64,000 nucleotides of DNA. Source: Pseudoalteromonas luteoviolacea H33-S. Its GTDB lineage: Bacteria > Pseudomonadota > Gammaproteobacteria > Enterobacterales > Alteromonadaceae. Positions 24,949 to 34,467 of this stretch are shown here, one piece after another; position 1 is the first letter of the stretch, and every line of letters begins with the position of its first letter. Below the pieces are notes generated by a model. That model saw nothing but the letters and a program-made list of their open reading frames with translations. It was not told where the DNA came from and did not search any database. The stretch is taken from contig NZ_AUXY01000122.1 in the NCBI RefSeq assembly GCF_001625695.1, forward strand, positions 1-64,000, given 5' to 3'. Position numbers and translations under genes: made by a program.

Positions 24949-25740
24949 TTAATGAAAAGGGTTTGTTAAAGGCAGCATATGACTGTTAGATAGCATGTTT
25001 AAGTCAAAGTAACGCTGCAGCAATACATTGTAAGCACCACTGTGCTTCAACTTTTTCAAACCTATTTCAAGCTTTTGAGCAAGCACTGCTTTGTCCTTAT
25101 TTACAAAAAAGTAAAAACGAGCAGGATAAGACAGGTAGTAGTCTGGTACTATCATGAGTGCGGGGTTGTTTTGATTCAGTAACTCAGATTGTGCCTCTAC
25201 GATAGAGCGAGGGAAATAATCCGCCTTCTTGTGTAATACCATATCAAACATGGCTTGATAATTTACAATGGGCTTAACACTCAAGCCATTGCTTGAAAGG
25301 ATTTTTGTATCTGGCCAATCATGCCCTTGTACCGCAGTGAACCGACCCAGCTGCGCTAACTCTGTAATGCGTTTAAAACGCTCGTATTGCGCTTTATGAA
25401 TAATAAGAACGCGCTTGCCGATCAAACCATCAAATAAAGGAAACTTGACTGCTATGGCCAGCTTTTCTCTTGCCGGGCTTGTCATGCTCCAGTGCAAATC
25501 AACTTGCCCTTTACTTAACGCCATCAGAGTACGCTGTTGATGAGGGTGTACTTTGACATGCTCAATATTGACATCGTATTCAGCCGCTTTTAAAGCCTTT
25601 TGCAACAACTCATACAGAAATAGGTCTCGGTCGTAAAGTGGACGCTGCTCTTTGGCGACGTAAATTGTTTCCTTTATATCCTGTGCCGTACTCGTAAACG
25701 CTAAAGATAGTAAGCAAAAACCAATAAACTGTCTGATCAT
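24949..25740 (-). CDS. Periplasmic solute-binding-protein-like protein
   Basis: This protein has 263 residues from the ATG at 25740, with a signal peptide (MIRQFIGFCLLSLAFTSTAQ). The mature part resembles SBP_bac_3-type binding proteins: an early lobe with DRDLFLYELLQKALKAAEY and a mid part with QVDLHWSMTSPAREK. No ABC transporter genes are adjacent, so it may be a sensory or orphan binding protein, common in Alteromonadales. GGGGA lies 5 nt before the chosen ATG; an ATG at 25743 is also possible. Confidence 0.75.
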   Translation of the reverse strand: MIRQFIGFCLLSLAFTSTAQDIKETIYVAKEQRPLYDRDLFLYELLQKALKAAEYDVNIEHVKVHPHQQRTLMALSKGQVDLHWSMTSPAREKLAIAVKFPLFDGLIGKRVLIIHKAQYERFKRITELAQLGRFTAVQGHDWPDTKILSSNGLSVKPIVNYQAMFDMVLHKKADYFPRSIVEAQSELLNQNNPALMIVPDYYLSYPARFYFFVNKDKAVLAQKLEIGLKKLKHSGAYNVLLQRYFDLNMLSNSHMLPLTNPFH

Positions 25741-25960
25741 CATGTTCCCCAAACCTATTAAGCTACTCGGTAACTACGACGGTATAATTTACTATATATA
25801 AACTGCGCGAGAATTTCCCTTCGCCTTAAGTATATATATTTCATAATATATCGTCTCGAAGCAATAAGTTTGTTCAAAAAAACAAAATTCACCGTACCAT
25901 ACGCACAGATTATTCCACTCCTTTATTAGAATCTCAAAAATATAGTAATGCGTAATTGCG

Positions 25961-27775
25961 TTAAAGATGATTAACCGCCGTTTCAAGCCTCACCATAGGT
26001 GCACTCGGTTTTCTTCGATTACACACAAACAAATAGCTATTACGATAGCGTTTCGCTTCTTTTTTAGCATCAGTCGCCAAAGCAGCTACCTGATGACTAT
26101 TTTTACAGGACTCTACATCAGGGCTTACGAGCCCAATAGATAGAGTAAGTAACGGAACAAATTGCTTTTGACCTTCACGATTAGTAGCCCAGTAGCCGCC
26201 AGCTGCAACATGTTCAGGTGTAAATAGGGATTTAGAGCGTGCTTCAAACTGTTCAATGATCTGATGGCAAAGCGATTCCGCATCAGCTTGATCAAACACC
26301 ACCATAAAATCATCCCCACCAATGTGCCCGACAAAGCACTGACTATGCTGACATACCTGCAGAGTAACATCCGCTAACAATTTAATGACACTGTCTCCAC
26401 TGGCATAGCCATACAAGTCGTTAAACTGCTTAAAATGGTTTAAATCAATATAAGCCAATGAAAAACTGTGCTTAGCACGAAGGCGCTGTTCAATGGCTTC
26501 ATTAATGGCGACATTACCCGGTAGCATAGTGAGCGGGTTTGCATGCTGCGCATGGCGGATTTTATCTTCAGTAATATGCTTTAAAATATCCCGTAGAGGC
26601 GCCAAACCTATATACTGACCTTCTTTAGTGATAACAATATGTCGCCTAATATCAAATTCATTTTCAGTAATGAGCTGACTGACAAAATCTAACTGCTGTT
26701 GCTCATCAACGATCAAAGGCTGTTTATCCATCAATTTAACGACTGGCTTTTTATCAAATAATGCATGACCATAAGGAGCAGCAAATACCTCTGTAAGCTG
26801 ATCTCTGTGCAATAGCCCGACAGGCTGCCGCGCATCATTGAGCACAGCAAGACTTGTCAGGCCTTTATTCTGTTCAAAACGACGATGAGCATCTATGCAC
26901 TGCGTACTCATATGAATGGCTGGCACATCGTGAGCAAGCCAGCCAATAGCCATGGATTGCTCGAATTGACTCGTTGCTGGTTCTGATTGAATCTGCGCAT
27001 TGAGAACATCACGGGGGTCAATCGCTAAATCGTTAGACTCCGCACTAGGTCTTGCCAATAAAAACCCTTGTGCATTCACTATCCCCATTTTTTTGAGCAA
27101 TTTTAATTCTTCATCACGCTCAATGCCTTCAGCAATGACGGCTGTATTGGTTGCTTTAGCAAGCTCAATGATGGATTTGAGAAACTCTCTTTTCACGATG
27201 CTTTGGTCGCAATAATCGATAAAGTAACGATCTACTTTGACAAAATCAGGGCAAAGTTCCGACCATTGCTTTAGCCCAGAGTAACCCGCGCCTAAATCAT
27301 CAATCGCAATTTGAAAGCCCAACTGGCGATAATGCGATATGGTTTTTAGCAACAGAAAACCGTCACCCACTTTATCTTGCTCTGTCACCTCAATTACCAC
27401 ACGGCTGCTATTTAAGCCTGCTTCTTCAATCAGGTGCAATGTCTCCCCTTTTGGGTGATGCGGGTCGAGCAAGGCTTTAGGGCTCACATTTAAAAATAGT
27501 TTGCCCGGCAAGTTTAATGCAGCAAACTGGGCGATGGCTTTTTTACGACAAAGCAGCTCAAGTTCAGATAGTCGGTCATACTTACTGGCCGCCGCAAACA
27601 TCTTATCAGGTTGTGCTAACTCATTGTTTACACTACCGCGACTCAATGCTTCAAAGCCAAGTATCTGCTCTTTTGCAATATCAAAAATGGGTTGAAACAT
27701 TGGATATACAGCTTCATTTCGCAAAATGTCATCCAATATGACGTTTAAAGGGTCCACTGAAACAACCAAACTCAA
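25961..27775 (-). CDS. EAL-CBS-GGDEF cyclic-di-GMP protein
   Basis: This 604-residue cytoplasmic protein has the phosphodiesterase domain first. EAL is at 42-44 (FEALSRGS) and IDDLGAGYSGL at 158-168. A CBS-like pair spans about 275-405. The C-terminal cyclase domain reads GGDDF at 486-490 instead of GGDEF, which keeps an acidic residue. The order is the reverse of the common GGDEF-EAL layout. Lysine-rich C-terminal tail. The start is a TTG at 27775; no ribosome binding site is visible, so a GTG at 27757 is an alternative. Confidence 0.88.
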   Translation of the reverse strand: MSLVVSVDPLNVILDDILRNEAVYPMFQPIFDIAKEQILGFEALSRGSVNNELAQPDKMFAAASKYDRLSELELLCRKKAIAQFAALNLPGKLFLNVSPKALLDPHHPKGETLHLIEEAGLNSSRVVIEVTEQDKVGDGFLLLKTISHYRQLGFQIAIDDLGAGYSGLKQWSELCPDFVKVDRYFIDYCDQSIVKREFLKSIIELAKATNTAVIAEGIERDEELKLLKKMGIVNAQGFLLARPSAESNDLAIDPRDVLNAQIQSEPATSQFEQSMAIGWLAHDVPAIHMSTQCIDAHRRFEQNKGLTSLAVLNDARQPVGLLHRDQLTEVFAAPYGHALFDKKPVVKLMDKQPLIVDEQQQLDFVSQLITENEFDIRRHIVITKEGQYIGLAPLRDILKHITEDKIRHAQHANPLTMLPGNVAINEAIEQRLRAKHSFSLAYIDLNHFKQFNDLYGYASGDSVIKLLADVTLQVCQHSQCFVGHIGGDDFMVVFDQADAESLCHQIIEQFEARSKSLFTPEHVAAGGYWATNREGQKQFVPLLTLSIGLVSPDVESCKNSHQVAALATDAKKEAKRYRNSYLFVCNRRKPSAPMVRLETAVNHL

Positions 27776-27932
27776 TTCAAGTGTTTAATAATCGAGCAAA
27801 ATATCAAAGATTTATGACAGTTAGATTGCAATCCAATGGAATTTACCAATATTGGGGATAAATATGAAGAGAGTAAGTAGACCAAAAATAAGAAGAGTGA
27901 GATGAAAACAACGTTTTCATCTCCTGATGAGG

Positions 27933-28463
27933 TTATTTTAATGCCATCTCAACTTGGCCAAAATGCGCAATAACTTCAACAATTTCAAGTTCGGCATCTT
28001 CATAGTGCGTTTTCTCAGTGAAACCAAGTTTGGCAATCGCCTGCACTGTTGCTGGGTGCACTAATAGGTCTTTCGCATGATAACAAACAGGCTCGCTGTA
28101 CTCAGGTAATTTACCATCTTCATGGTAACCAGATTCTATCTCTTCTAGAGGCAGCGTAGGAATAATATCAGCAGCTTTATCAAGCGCATCAAGATAATCT
28201 TTACACTGAGGATACTTAGTCACAAAATCAGCTAATAAATCGCGCGAGGTAGCGACTAAATTTGCAGACTCCTGTTCAAGATCTGTCGCAGATTTGTGCT
28301 CTCTGATGTTTGCTAACAGTGAAGTTGCCTGAGTTTTATATTGGCCTAGTGCATTGTCGCTTGCAGGTGCTTGTACTTCAGTCTTGGCCGCTTGTGTGCT
28401 TGGTTGTTCTGAACATGCAAATAGCGCTAAAGCTGCGCATGCAATTCCTAGCTGTTTATACAT
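27933..28463 (-). CDS. Putative iron-regulated lipoprotein, unknown function
   Basis: This protein has 176 residues from the ATG at 28463, which follows AGGA. A lipoprotein signal (MYKQLGIACAALALFAC) is followed by a Gln/Ala/Thr-rich linker and a helical, acidic domain with two further cysteines (YPQCKD, EPVCYHAKD). I do not recognise the family. The promoter carries a Fur-box-like sequence overlapping a perfect -10, so expression under iron limitation is predicted. There are no siderophore or TonB genes nearby. A further in-frame start upstream would overlap the Fur box and is rejected. Confidence 0.7.
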   Translation of the reverse strand: MYKQLGIACAALALFACSEQPSTQAAKTEVQAPASDNALGQYKTQATSLLANIREHKSATDLEQESANLVATSRDLLADFVTKYPQCKDYLDALDKAADIIPTLPLEEIESGYHEDGKLPEYSEPVCYHAKDLLVHPATVQAIAKLGFTEKTHYEDAELEIVEVIAHFGQVEMALK

Positions 28464-28484
28464 ATAATCCTCAAATTCATTATT

Positions 28485-28506
28485 ATTGATAACAATTCTC
28501 ATTATA
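28485..28506 (-). promoter_or_regulatory. Fur box overlapping a -10 element
   Basis: On the minus strand TGAGAATTGTTATCA (28501-28487) matches the Fur 7-1-7 palindrome TGATAATnATTATCA at 12 of 14 arm positions. A perfect TATAAT (28506-28501) overlaps its edge. This is the classic position for repression by Fe-Fur. Confidence 0.65.
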
Positions 28507-28533
28507 CAGTCTTGTCATCATTTTGAAACAGAA

Positions 28534-28556
28534 AAGGCCACAATAAATGTGGCCTT
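28534..28556 (-). terminator. Terminator of the tgt-yajC-secD-secF operon
   Basis: AAGGCCACA (28534-28542) and TGTGGCCTT (28548-28556) form a perfect 9-bp stem with a 5-nt loop. In the minus direction a T-rich tail follows. It separates secF from the Fur-box lipoprotein. Confidence 0.8.
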
Positions 28557-28625
28557 CTTGATTCAGATCGAAAATTGAATTTTAGCCTAACAGTCAGCTA
28601 ACAAGCGTCACTGCATAGGCATTTA

Positions 28626-29567
28626 TTAAGGCATTGCGTCTAAATCCGCACCTTCTTTTTCAACTTCAACTGGGATCAGATCTTCTTTGCTCACACCCAT
28701 TGCCACCGCAACAGAGCTCGCAACATACACTGATGAATAGGTACCAATGAATACACCAAATAACAACGCCGTCGCAAAGCCATGAATTGTTTGGCCACCC
28801 CATACAAACAGAGCGATCAATACAAGTATGGTTGTAATTGAGGTAACAAGTGTACGGTTCATCGTTTGCGTCAATGAGATATTGATAATTTCTAAGGTGT
28901 CATCAATACGCACTTTACGGAAGTTTTCACGGATCCTATCAGATACAACAATGGTGTCATTCAGTGAGTAACCTATTACCGCTAAGATCGCCGCTAAAAT
29001 CGTTAAGTCAAACTCAAGTCCAAGTAGCGAGAACAAGCCCATTGTTAAGATCACATCGTGGAAAAGTGCCGCAACCGCGCCCACAGCAAAGCGCCATTCA
29101 AATCGAAATGCCACATACACCAAGATACATAAAAGTGCCGTCAGCATCGCAAGACCGCCCTGCTCTTTTAAGTCTTCACCAACACTTGGGCCAACAAACT
29201 CAATTCGGCGCATTTCAACACTGCTATCTGCCAGCTTGAGTGCATCGATAAGTTCGTTACCAATGGTTTCTGCTTTGACATCTTCACGTGGTGCAATGCG
29301 AACCAATACCTCTTGGCTCGAGCCAAATAAGGTCACAGCCGCATCTGCAAAGCCATTTTCAGCCAACACTTTACGGATTTTAGGTAAGTCTGCTGGTTGT
29401 GAGAAGCCCACTTCAACCGCTGTACCGCCAGTAAAGTCCAAACCAAAGTTTAGACCTTTCACCATAAATGACGCGATAGAAGCCAAAATCAACACCGCTG
29501 AAAATGCCATCGACAACTTTCTTGCCGACATAAAGCGAATTGTGCTCGATAATTTTAATAATTGCAT
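28626..29567 (-). CDS. secF: Protein translocase subunit SecF
   Basis: This 313-residue inner-membrane protein has the six-segment plan of SecF: one N-terminal segment (about 16-36), a periplasmic domain (about 40-130) and five further segments. GLDFTGGTAVEVGF (about 43-56) and the VGEDLKEQGGLAMLTALLCI and GYSLNDTIVVSDRIRENF motifs are typical. SecDF uses the proton gradient to pull exported proteins through SecYEG. AGGAG lies 5 nt before the ATG. It is 8 bp downstream of secD in the tgt-yajC-secD-secF operon. Confidence 0.97.
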   Translation of the reverse strand: MQLLKLSSTIRFMSARKLSMAFSAVLILASIASFMVKGLNFGLDFTGGTAVEVGFSQPADLPKIRKVLAENGFADAAVTLFGSSQEVLVRIAPREDVKAETIGNELIDALKLADSSVEMRRIEFVGPSVGEDLKEQGGLAMLTALLCILVYVAFRFEWRFAVGAVAALFHDVILTMGLFSLLGLEFDLTILAAILAVIGYSLNDTIVVSDRIRENFRKVRIDDTLEIINISLTQTMNRTLVTSITTILVLIALFVWGGQTIHGFATALLFGVFIGTYSSVYVASSVAVAMGVSKEDLIPVEVEKEGADLDAMP

Positions 29568-29575
29568 GCTCGCTC

Positions 29576-31435
29576 CTATATCGACAGTTTCGTGATGCGT
29601 TTACCGCCGATGAAGGCATTGATCACGGCACGAGTACCAATGATCGCTGTAAACATTGACGTCAAAATACCAATCGCAAGTGTCACTGCGAAACCAGCAA
29701 TCGGACCTGTACCCACTGAGAACAAGATAACGGCTGCAATTAACGTGGTAATATTGGCATCAAAAATCGTGCTAAATGCGCTGTCATAGCCATAATGAAC
29801 AGCCTGCTGTGGACTTCTGCCATCCGCTAGCTCTTCGCGAATACGTTCAAAGATGAGTACGTTCGCATCAACGGCCATACCGACGGTTAATACGATACCT
29901 GCAATACCAGGTAAGGTTAGGGTTGCACCACTGATCATAGACATCACACCGACGATCATCACCAAGTTAGCCGCAAGTGCTAAATTCGCAACGATACCGA
30001 AGCCTTTGTAATACATCAGCATGAAGCCAAGCACAAACGCAAAGCCTAATACCACAGCTGTCATACCCGCCTCAATGTTCTCTTGGCCTAAACTTGGTCC
30101 AACAGTACGCTCTTCTACGATTTGAATTGGCGCAACCAATGCACCCGCTCTGAGTAGTAGGCTCAAATTGTGGGCTTCAGCTGGATTATCAATACCAGTA
30201 ATACGGAATGAGTTGTTTAAACGAGATTGGATCGTCGCGACGTTAATGACTTCTTCCACCTTAATAGGCGGTAGCGCTTTACCATTCTCATCTTTTTTGC
30301 CAGACGGCTTATATTCGATAAATACCGTGGCCATGCTCTTACCAATCGCACGTTTGGTAAAGGCATTCATCTTCGCGCCACCTTTGCTATCAAGGTTAAT
30401 ACTTACCTGAGGACGTTGATATTCATCCATACCTGACTGCGCACCGGTAATGTGAACACCTTCAAGGACCACTCGCTTTTTCAGTACAACAGGGTAACCG
30501 TCTTTGTGATATAGCACTTCACTGCCAGCCGGCACTCGGCCCTGTGCAGCAGTACGTGTATCTGCTCTGTCATCGACTTCACGGAACTCGAGTGTCGCGG
30601 TTGCACCTAGGATCTCTTTAGCGCGCGCCGTATCTTGTACACCAGGTAGTTGCACGATAATACGCTCAGACCCCTGCCTTTGTACGTTTGGCTCAGCTAC
30701 ACCTAGCTGGTTAATACGGTTACGAATAATGGTTTCATTTTGCTTGATAGCATAGTCGCGAAGCTCACGAACTTTCAAATCACTTAAACTAGAGAAAAAC
30801 GCCAGTTCGTTACTGCTGTCGTTAACAAAAACATTGCCGGGGTAGCGCTTTTTCAAAAAGCGTTCAGCGGCCTTTTTGTCTTCCACAGAGCGCATAACAA
30901 CCTGAACGCGGTCGCTATTTGCAACTTCACGGATAGTACGATAACGAAGTTTTTCGCCGCGCAAATCGCTCTTATAATCTTGCTCCATTTGCTCTCGGGC
31001 TTTGCCTAATGCCGTTGCCATGTCTACTTCCATTGTGAAGTGAACACCACCACTGAGATCCAAACCCAACTTCATTGGATTTGCACCAATGCTCTTGAGC
31101 CAGTCTGGTTGTGCTGGAGACATGTTAATAGCCGAAATGTAGTCTTCGCTCAGTGCGCCACGCAGGATATCCTGTGCTTTAAGCTGATCTTCTACATTCT
31201 TGAAGCGAATGAGAACTTGCCCTTCTTCTAGGACAGCAGATTTGATAGGTAGATTATTGTCTTGAAGTGTTTTATTTGCTTGATCAAGTACGCTTAAATC
31301 GGCGCTGGCCCCTTTCTTACCTGAAATCTGTATGGCCGGATCCCGACCATACATATTAGGGGTGGCATAAAGAATGCCAACGGCCAAAACAGCGAGCACA
31401 AGCAAGTATTTCCACATTGGATACTTGTTTAGCAC
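29576..31435 (-). CDS. secD: Protein translocase subunit SecD
   Basis: This 619-residue partner of SecF (615 in E. coli) has an N-terminal membrane segment (about 8-25), a large periplasmic domain with GLDLSGGVHFTMEVD (about 123-137), and five C-terminal membrane segments with GMAVDANVLIFERIREEL (about 526-543). The start is a GTG at 31435 with AAGGGA 8 nt upstream. Adjacent yajC and secF confirm the call. Confidence 0.97.
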   Translation of the reverse strand: MLNKYPMWKYLLVLAVLAVGILYATPNMYGRDPAIQISGKKGASADLSVLDQANKTLQDNNLPIKSAVLEEGQVLIRFKNVEDQLKAQDILRGALSEDYISAINMSPAQPDWLKSIGANPMKLGLDLSGGVHFTMEVDMATALGKAREQMEQDYKSDLRGEKLRYRTIREVANSDRVQVVMRSVEDKKAAERFLKKRYPGNVFVNDSSNELAFFSSLSDLKVRELRDYAIKQNETIIRNRINQLGVAEPNVQRQGSERIIVQLPGVQDTARAKEILGATATLEFREVDDRADTRTAAQGRVPAGSEVLYHKDGYPVVLKKRVVLEGVHITGAQSGMDEYQRPQVSINLDSKGGAKMNAFTKRAIGKSMATVFIEYKPSGKKDENGKALPPIKVEEVINVATIQSRLNNSFRITGIDNPAEAHNLSLLLRAGALVAPIQIVEERTVGPSLGQENIEAGMTAVVLGFAFVLGFMLMYYKGFGIVANLALAANLVMIVGVMSMISGATLTLPGIAGIVLTVGMAVDANVLIFERIREELADGRSPQQAVHYGYDSAFSTIFDANITTLIAAVILFSVGTGPIAGFAVTLAIGILTSMFTAIIGTRAVINAFIGGKRITKLSI

Positions 31436-31456
31436 TGGATTATCCCTTTGTTATTG

Positions 31457-31795
31457 TTATAGCGACTTCATTGTACCCTTAGGTAAAACGGCTGCCACTG
31501 CTGACTTCTGTACAGTTACTTCAACTTGATCATTCAGGGCAATTACCACGAAATCTTTGTCTTCTGCAACCTTCGAAACTTTACCAACTAGACCACCTGA
31601 CGTTAAGACTTCATCGCCTTTACCAAGTGCACCCATTAGATCTTTGTGCTCTTTAACACGTTTGGCCTGCGGACGGTAAATTAAGAAATAAAATACCAAA
31701 CCGAAAATAGCCAACATGATAAGCATTTCCATACCGCCACCAGCTGGCGCGGCTGCCGCTGTGCTTGCGTGGGCGCTAGAAATAAATAAGCTCAT
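31457..31795 (-). CDS. yajC: Preprotein translocase accessory subunit YajC
   Basis: This 112-residue protein has one membrane segment (about 20-40, MEMLIMLAIFGLVFYFLIYR) and a cytoplasmic SH3-like C-terminal part. The RPQAKRVKEHKDLMGALGKG motif is family-typical. YajC associates with SecDF. It lies 21 bp before secD and 32 bp after tgt. Confidence 0.96.
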   Translation of the reverse strand: MSLFISSAHASTAAAAPAGGGMEMLIMLAIFGLVFYFLIYRPQAKRVKEHKDLMGALGKGDEVLTSGGLVGKVSKVAEDKDFVVIALNDQVEVTVQKSAVAAVLPKGTMKSL

Positions 31796-31827
31796 TGCTC
31801 TTCCTCATTTAATTTTTATATAAAACT

Positions 31828-32958
31828 TTATTCTGCTTCTACATCAGCAAGTGGCGGCACTGGCAGCCCTCTACGCTCATAAAAGTCAGCGACAAACTCA
31901 TCAAATGTCCCTTCAGTCAGGGCATTTCTCATACCTTCCATCAAACGCTGATAGTAACGCAAGTTGTGGATAGTATTTAAACGCGCACCTAAAATTTCAT
32001 TACACTTATCTAAATGATGCAGGTACGCACGTGAGTAATTTTTACATGTGTGGCAATCACACTCCGCATCAAGCGGGCTTGTATCTGTTTTATGAACAGC
32101 GTTACGGATTTTAATCACACCATCGGTAACAAACAAGTGTCCATTTCGCGCGTTACGCGTTGGCATAACACAGTCAAACATATCAATACCACGACGAACA
32201 GCTTCAACTAAGTCTTCTGGTTTACCCACGCCCATTAAGTAACGTGGCTTCTGTTCTGGCATTTTATATGCACAGTGGTCAAGGATCTTAACCATCTCTT
32301 CTTTTGGCTCACCCACTGATAAACCACCTAAGGCATAGCCATCAAAGCCGATGTCTTCTAGCCCTTTTTGCGATTCAGCACGCAATTCAGGGTACATACC
32401 ACCTTGAATAATACCAAACAAAGCAGATGGGTTATCACCATGCGCTTCTTTAGAACGTTTTGCCCAACGAAGTGATAGCTCCATTGAATCTTTCGCTTCT
32501 TTTTCCGTTGCAGGGTATGGGGTACACTCGTCAAAAATCATGACGATATCTGAGCCCAAGTCACGCTGTACTTCCATTGCTTTTTCTGGAGACAACATGA
32601 TCTTCTCACCGTTCACAGGAGACTTAAACAGCACGCCTTCTTCAGAAATCTTACGCATTGCACCTAGGCTGAATACCTGGAAACCACCTGAATCAGTCAA
32701 AATTGGCTTATCCCAATTCATGAAATCATGCAAATCACCGTGCTGCTTAATGATTTCAGTACCAGGGCGCAGCATCAAGTGAAAAGTGTTACCTAAACAA
32801 ATATGTGCACCAGTGTCTTTTAGCTCGTCTGGTGTCATACCTTTTACTGTGCCGTAAGTGCCTACAGGCATAAATGCAGGTGTTTCAACTACACCACGAT
32901 CAAATACTAAGCGTCCGCGACGTGCCTTGCCATGCGTACAATCTAATTCAAATTTCAT
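31828..32958 (-). CDS. tgt: Queuine tRNA-ribosyltransferase
   Basis: Tgt exchanges guanine 34 for preQ1 in tRNAs for Asp, Asn, His and Tyr. The protein has 376 residues (375 in E. coli) from the ATG at 32958, which follows GAGGT. Motifs: ILTDSGGFQVFSLG (catalytic Asp region), FGIIQGGMYPELR, GGLSVGEPKEEM, and the zinc ligands in DAECDCHTCKNYSRAYLHHL. The frame is open 30 codons further upstream, but the chosen start matches family members. It is the first gene of the tgt-yajC-secDF transcript; queA upstream is separated by a terminator. Confidence 0.97.
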   Translation of the reverse strand: MKFELDCTHGKARRGRLVFDRGVVETPAFMPVGTYGTVKGMTPDELKDTGAHICLGNTFHLMLRPGTEIIKQHGDLHDFMNWDKPILTDSGGFQVFSLGAMRKISEEGVLFKSPVNGEKIMLSPEKAMEVQRDLGSDIVMIFDECTPYPATEKEAKDSMELSLRWAKRSKEAHGDNPSALFGIIQGGMYPELRAESQKGLEDIGFDGYALGGLSVGEPKEEMVKILDHCAYKMPEQKPRYLMGVGKPEDLVEAVRRGIDMFDCVMPTRNARNGHLFVTDGVIKIRNAVHKTDTSPLDAECDCHTCKNYSRAYLHHLDKCNEILGARLNTIHNLRYYQRLMEGMRNALTEGTFDEFVADFYERRGLPVPPLADVEAE

Positions 32959-33127
32959 AACTACCTCGCGTCGGAAAAACAGTCCAACAAAACTCAACCA
33001 ATGGCCCCTACTAATAAACAGGCCATGTAAACTGTCAGATTCTACCAATAAAGCCCGAGCAATTCTAATATTGGGGCTAAAAAGGGATAAATAAAGTCAC
33101 AAATCAAAAAGCGTTGGTTGTAAATAT

Positions 33128-33152
33128 AAAAAAACCGGCACTTGGCCGGTTT
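33128..33152 (-). terminator. Terminator of queA
   Basis: AAACCGGC (33132-33139) pairs with GCCGGTTT (33145-33152). On the minus strand the stem is followed by a run of seven T, so it ends queA transcription before tgt. Confidence 0.9.
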
Positions 33153-33164
33153 GTAAATTCTATA

Positions 33165-34199
33165 TTACTGTTTTTTAGTCAAAAACATAGCATCGCCATA
33201 ACTAAAGAAGCGATATTTTTGTGCAATCGCCTCATGATACGCATTCATGATATGCTCTTGCCCTGAAAAGGCACTCACCAGCATAATCAAGGTCGATTCT
33301 GGCAGGTGAAAGTTAGTGATCATCACATCGACCACATTGAACTGGTAGCCAGGATAAATAAAAATGTCCGTGTCGCCATAGAAAGTCTTTAACTCTCCAC
33401 CGTGTACCTTTGCTGCCGACTCTAAAGAACGTACCGACGTTGTACCAACGGCGATAACACGGCCACCACGGCTTTTACACTTAGCCACGGCATCCACAAC
33501 TTCATCAGGTACTTCAATATATTCAGAGTGCATGTGGTGATCATTGACGTCATCAACACGGACAGGCTGGAAAGTACCGGCACCAACATGCAAGGTCACA
33601 AAGGCCATTTCAACACCTTTGTCTTTAAGCTGCGCCATTAAGTTATCGTCAAAGTGCAAACCCGCTGTTGGAGCAGCAACCGCGCCTGGCTTTTCTCCAT
33701 ACACGGTCTGATAGCGCTCTTTGTCACCTTCTTCATCTGGACGGTCGATATAAGGCGGTAATGGCATGTGGCCAATTTCATCTAGAATTGTCAGTACTGA
33801 GTGCTCGCCTTTAAACTCTAATTCAAAAAGCTCACCATGGCGTGCAACCATAGTTGCATGCGCTTTGCCTTCTAAAATCAACTCTGCGCCTGGCTTGGGC
33901 GATTTACTTGAACGAACATGCGCAAGTACTCGATGTTCATCTACAATGCGCTCAACCAAAACTTCTACCTTGCCACCTGTGGACTTTTGCCCAAACATAC
34001 GAGCAGGGATCACCTTGGTATTATTGAAAATAATTAAGTCTTCAGGCTCAAACAGATCAATAATATCTTTAAAGATCTTATGTTCTAATTCGCCGTTATT
34101 TCCATTAAGTGCTAGCAGGCGACTACTGGTACGCTCCGCCTTAGGGTGACGGGCAATTAATTCATCAGGAAGTTCAAAGTTAAAGTCAGCAACGCGCAT
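33165..34199 (-). CDS. queA: S-adenosylmethionine:tRNA ribosyltransferase-isomerase
   Basis: QueA converts preQ1 in tRNA to epoxyqueuosine by transfer of the ribosyl part of SAM. The protein has 344 residues from the ATG at 34199 (MRVADFNFELPDELIARHP), matching the E. coli start and the GAGG site 8 nt upstream. Motifs include FNNTKVIPARMFG, VAAPTAGLHFD and HVGAGTFQPV. It neighbours tgt, the preceding step in queuosine synthesis, but a strong terminator suggests separate transcription. Confidence 0.97.
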   Translation of the reverse strand: MRVADFNFELPDELIARHPKAERTSSRLLALNGNNGELEHKIFKDIIDLFEPEDLIIFNNTKVIPARMFGQKSTGGKVEVLVERIVDEHRVLAHVRSSKSPKPGAELILEGKAHATMVARHGELFELEFKGEHSVLTILDEIGHMPLPPYIDRPDEEGDKERYQTVYGEKPGAVAAPTAGLHFDDNLMAQLKDKGVEMAFVTLHVGAGTFQPVRVDDVNDHHMHSEYIEVPDEVVDAVAKCKSRGGRVIAVGTTSVRSLESAAKVHGGELKTFYGDTDIFIYPGYQFNVVDVMITNFHLPESTLIMLVSAFSGQEHIMNAYHEAIAQKYRFFSYGDAMFLTKKQ

Positions 34200-34230
34200 A
34201 TAAAACCTCATATCGTGCAATTAGGCGGCA

Positions 34231-34259
34231 AGTCTAGTGCTGCGAGATGATGAAATCAA
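34231..34259 (-). promoter_or_regulatory. Promoter candidate for queA
   Basis: On the minus strand TTGATT (34259-34254), a 17-bp spacer and TAGACT (34236-34231) lie about 32 bp before the queA start. Each hexamer matches consensus at four positions. Confidence 0.45.
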
Positions 34260-34467
34260 GCAACAAGCATGATCTATTCATACTTTTTCACCTCTTGTCA
34301 GTTGTGATAAATAGCTTTACTCTACTGACTGTTTTGCATGTATTAGTTCTTTTCAAGATATCCGGTGTCCGCTTTTTATGTTGCTAAAAAAGCAATATAA
34401 AACATGCAAATAAGTATTAATGGGCAACATTTAAAAACTTAAAACATGGGTTTGGGGTCGTAACGCC

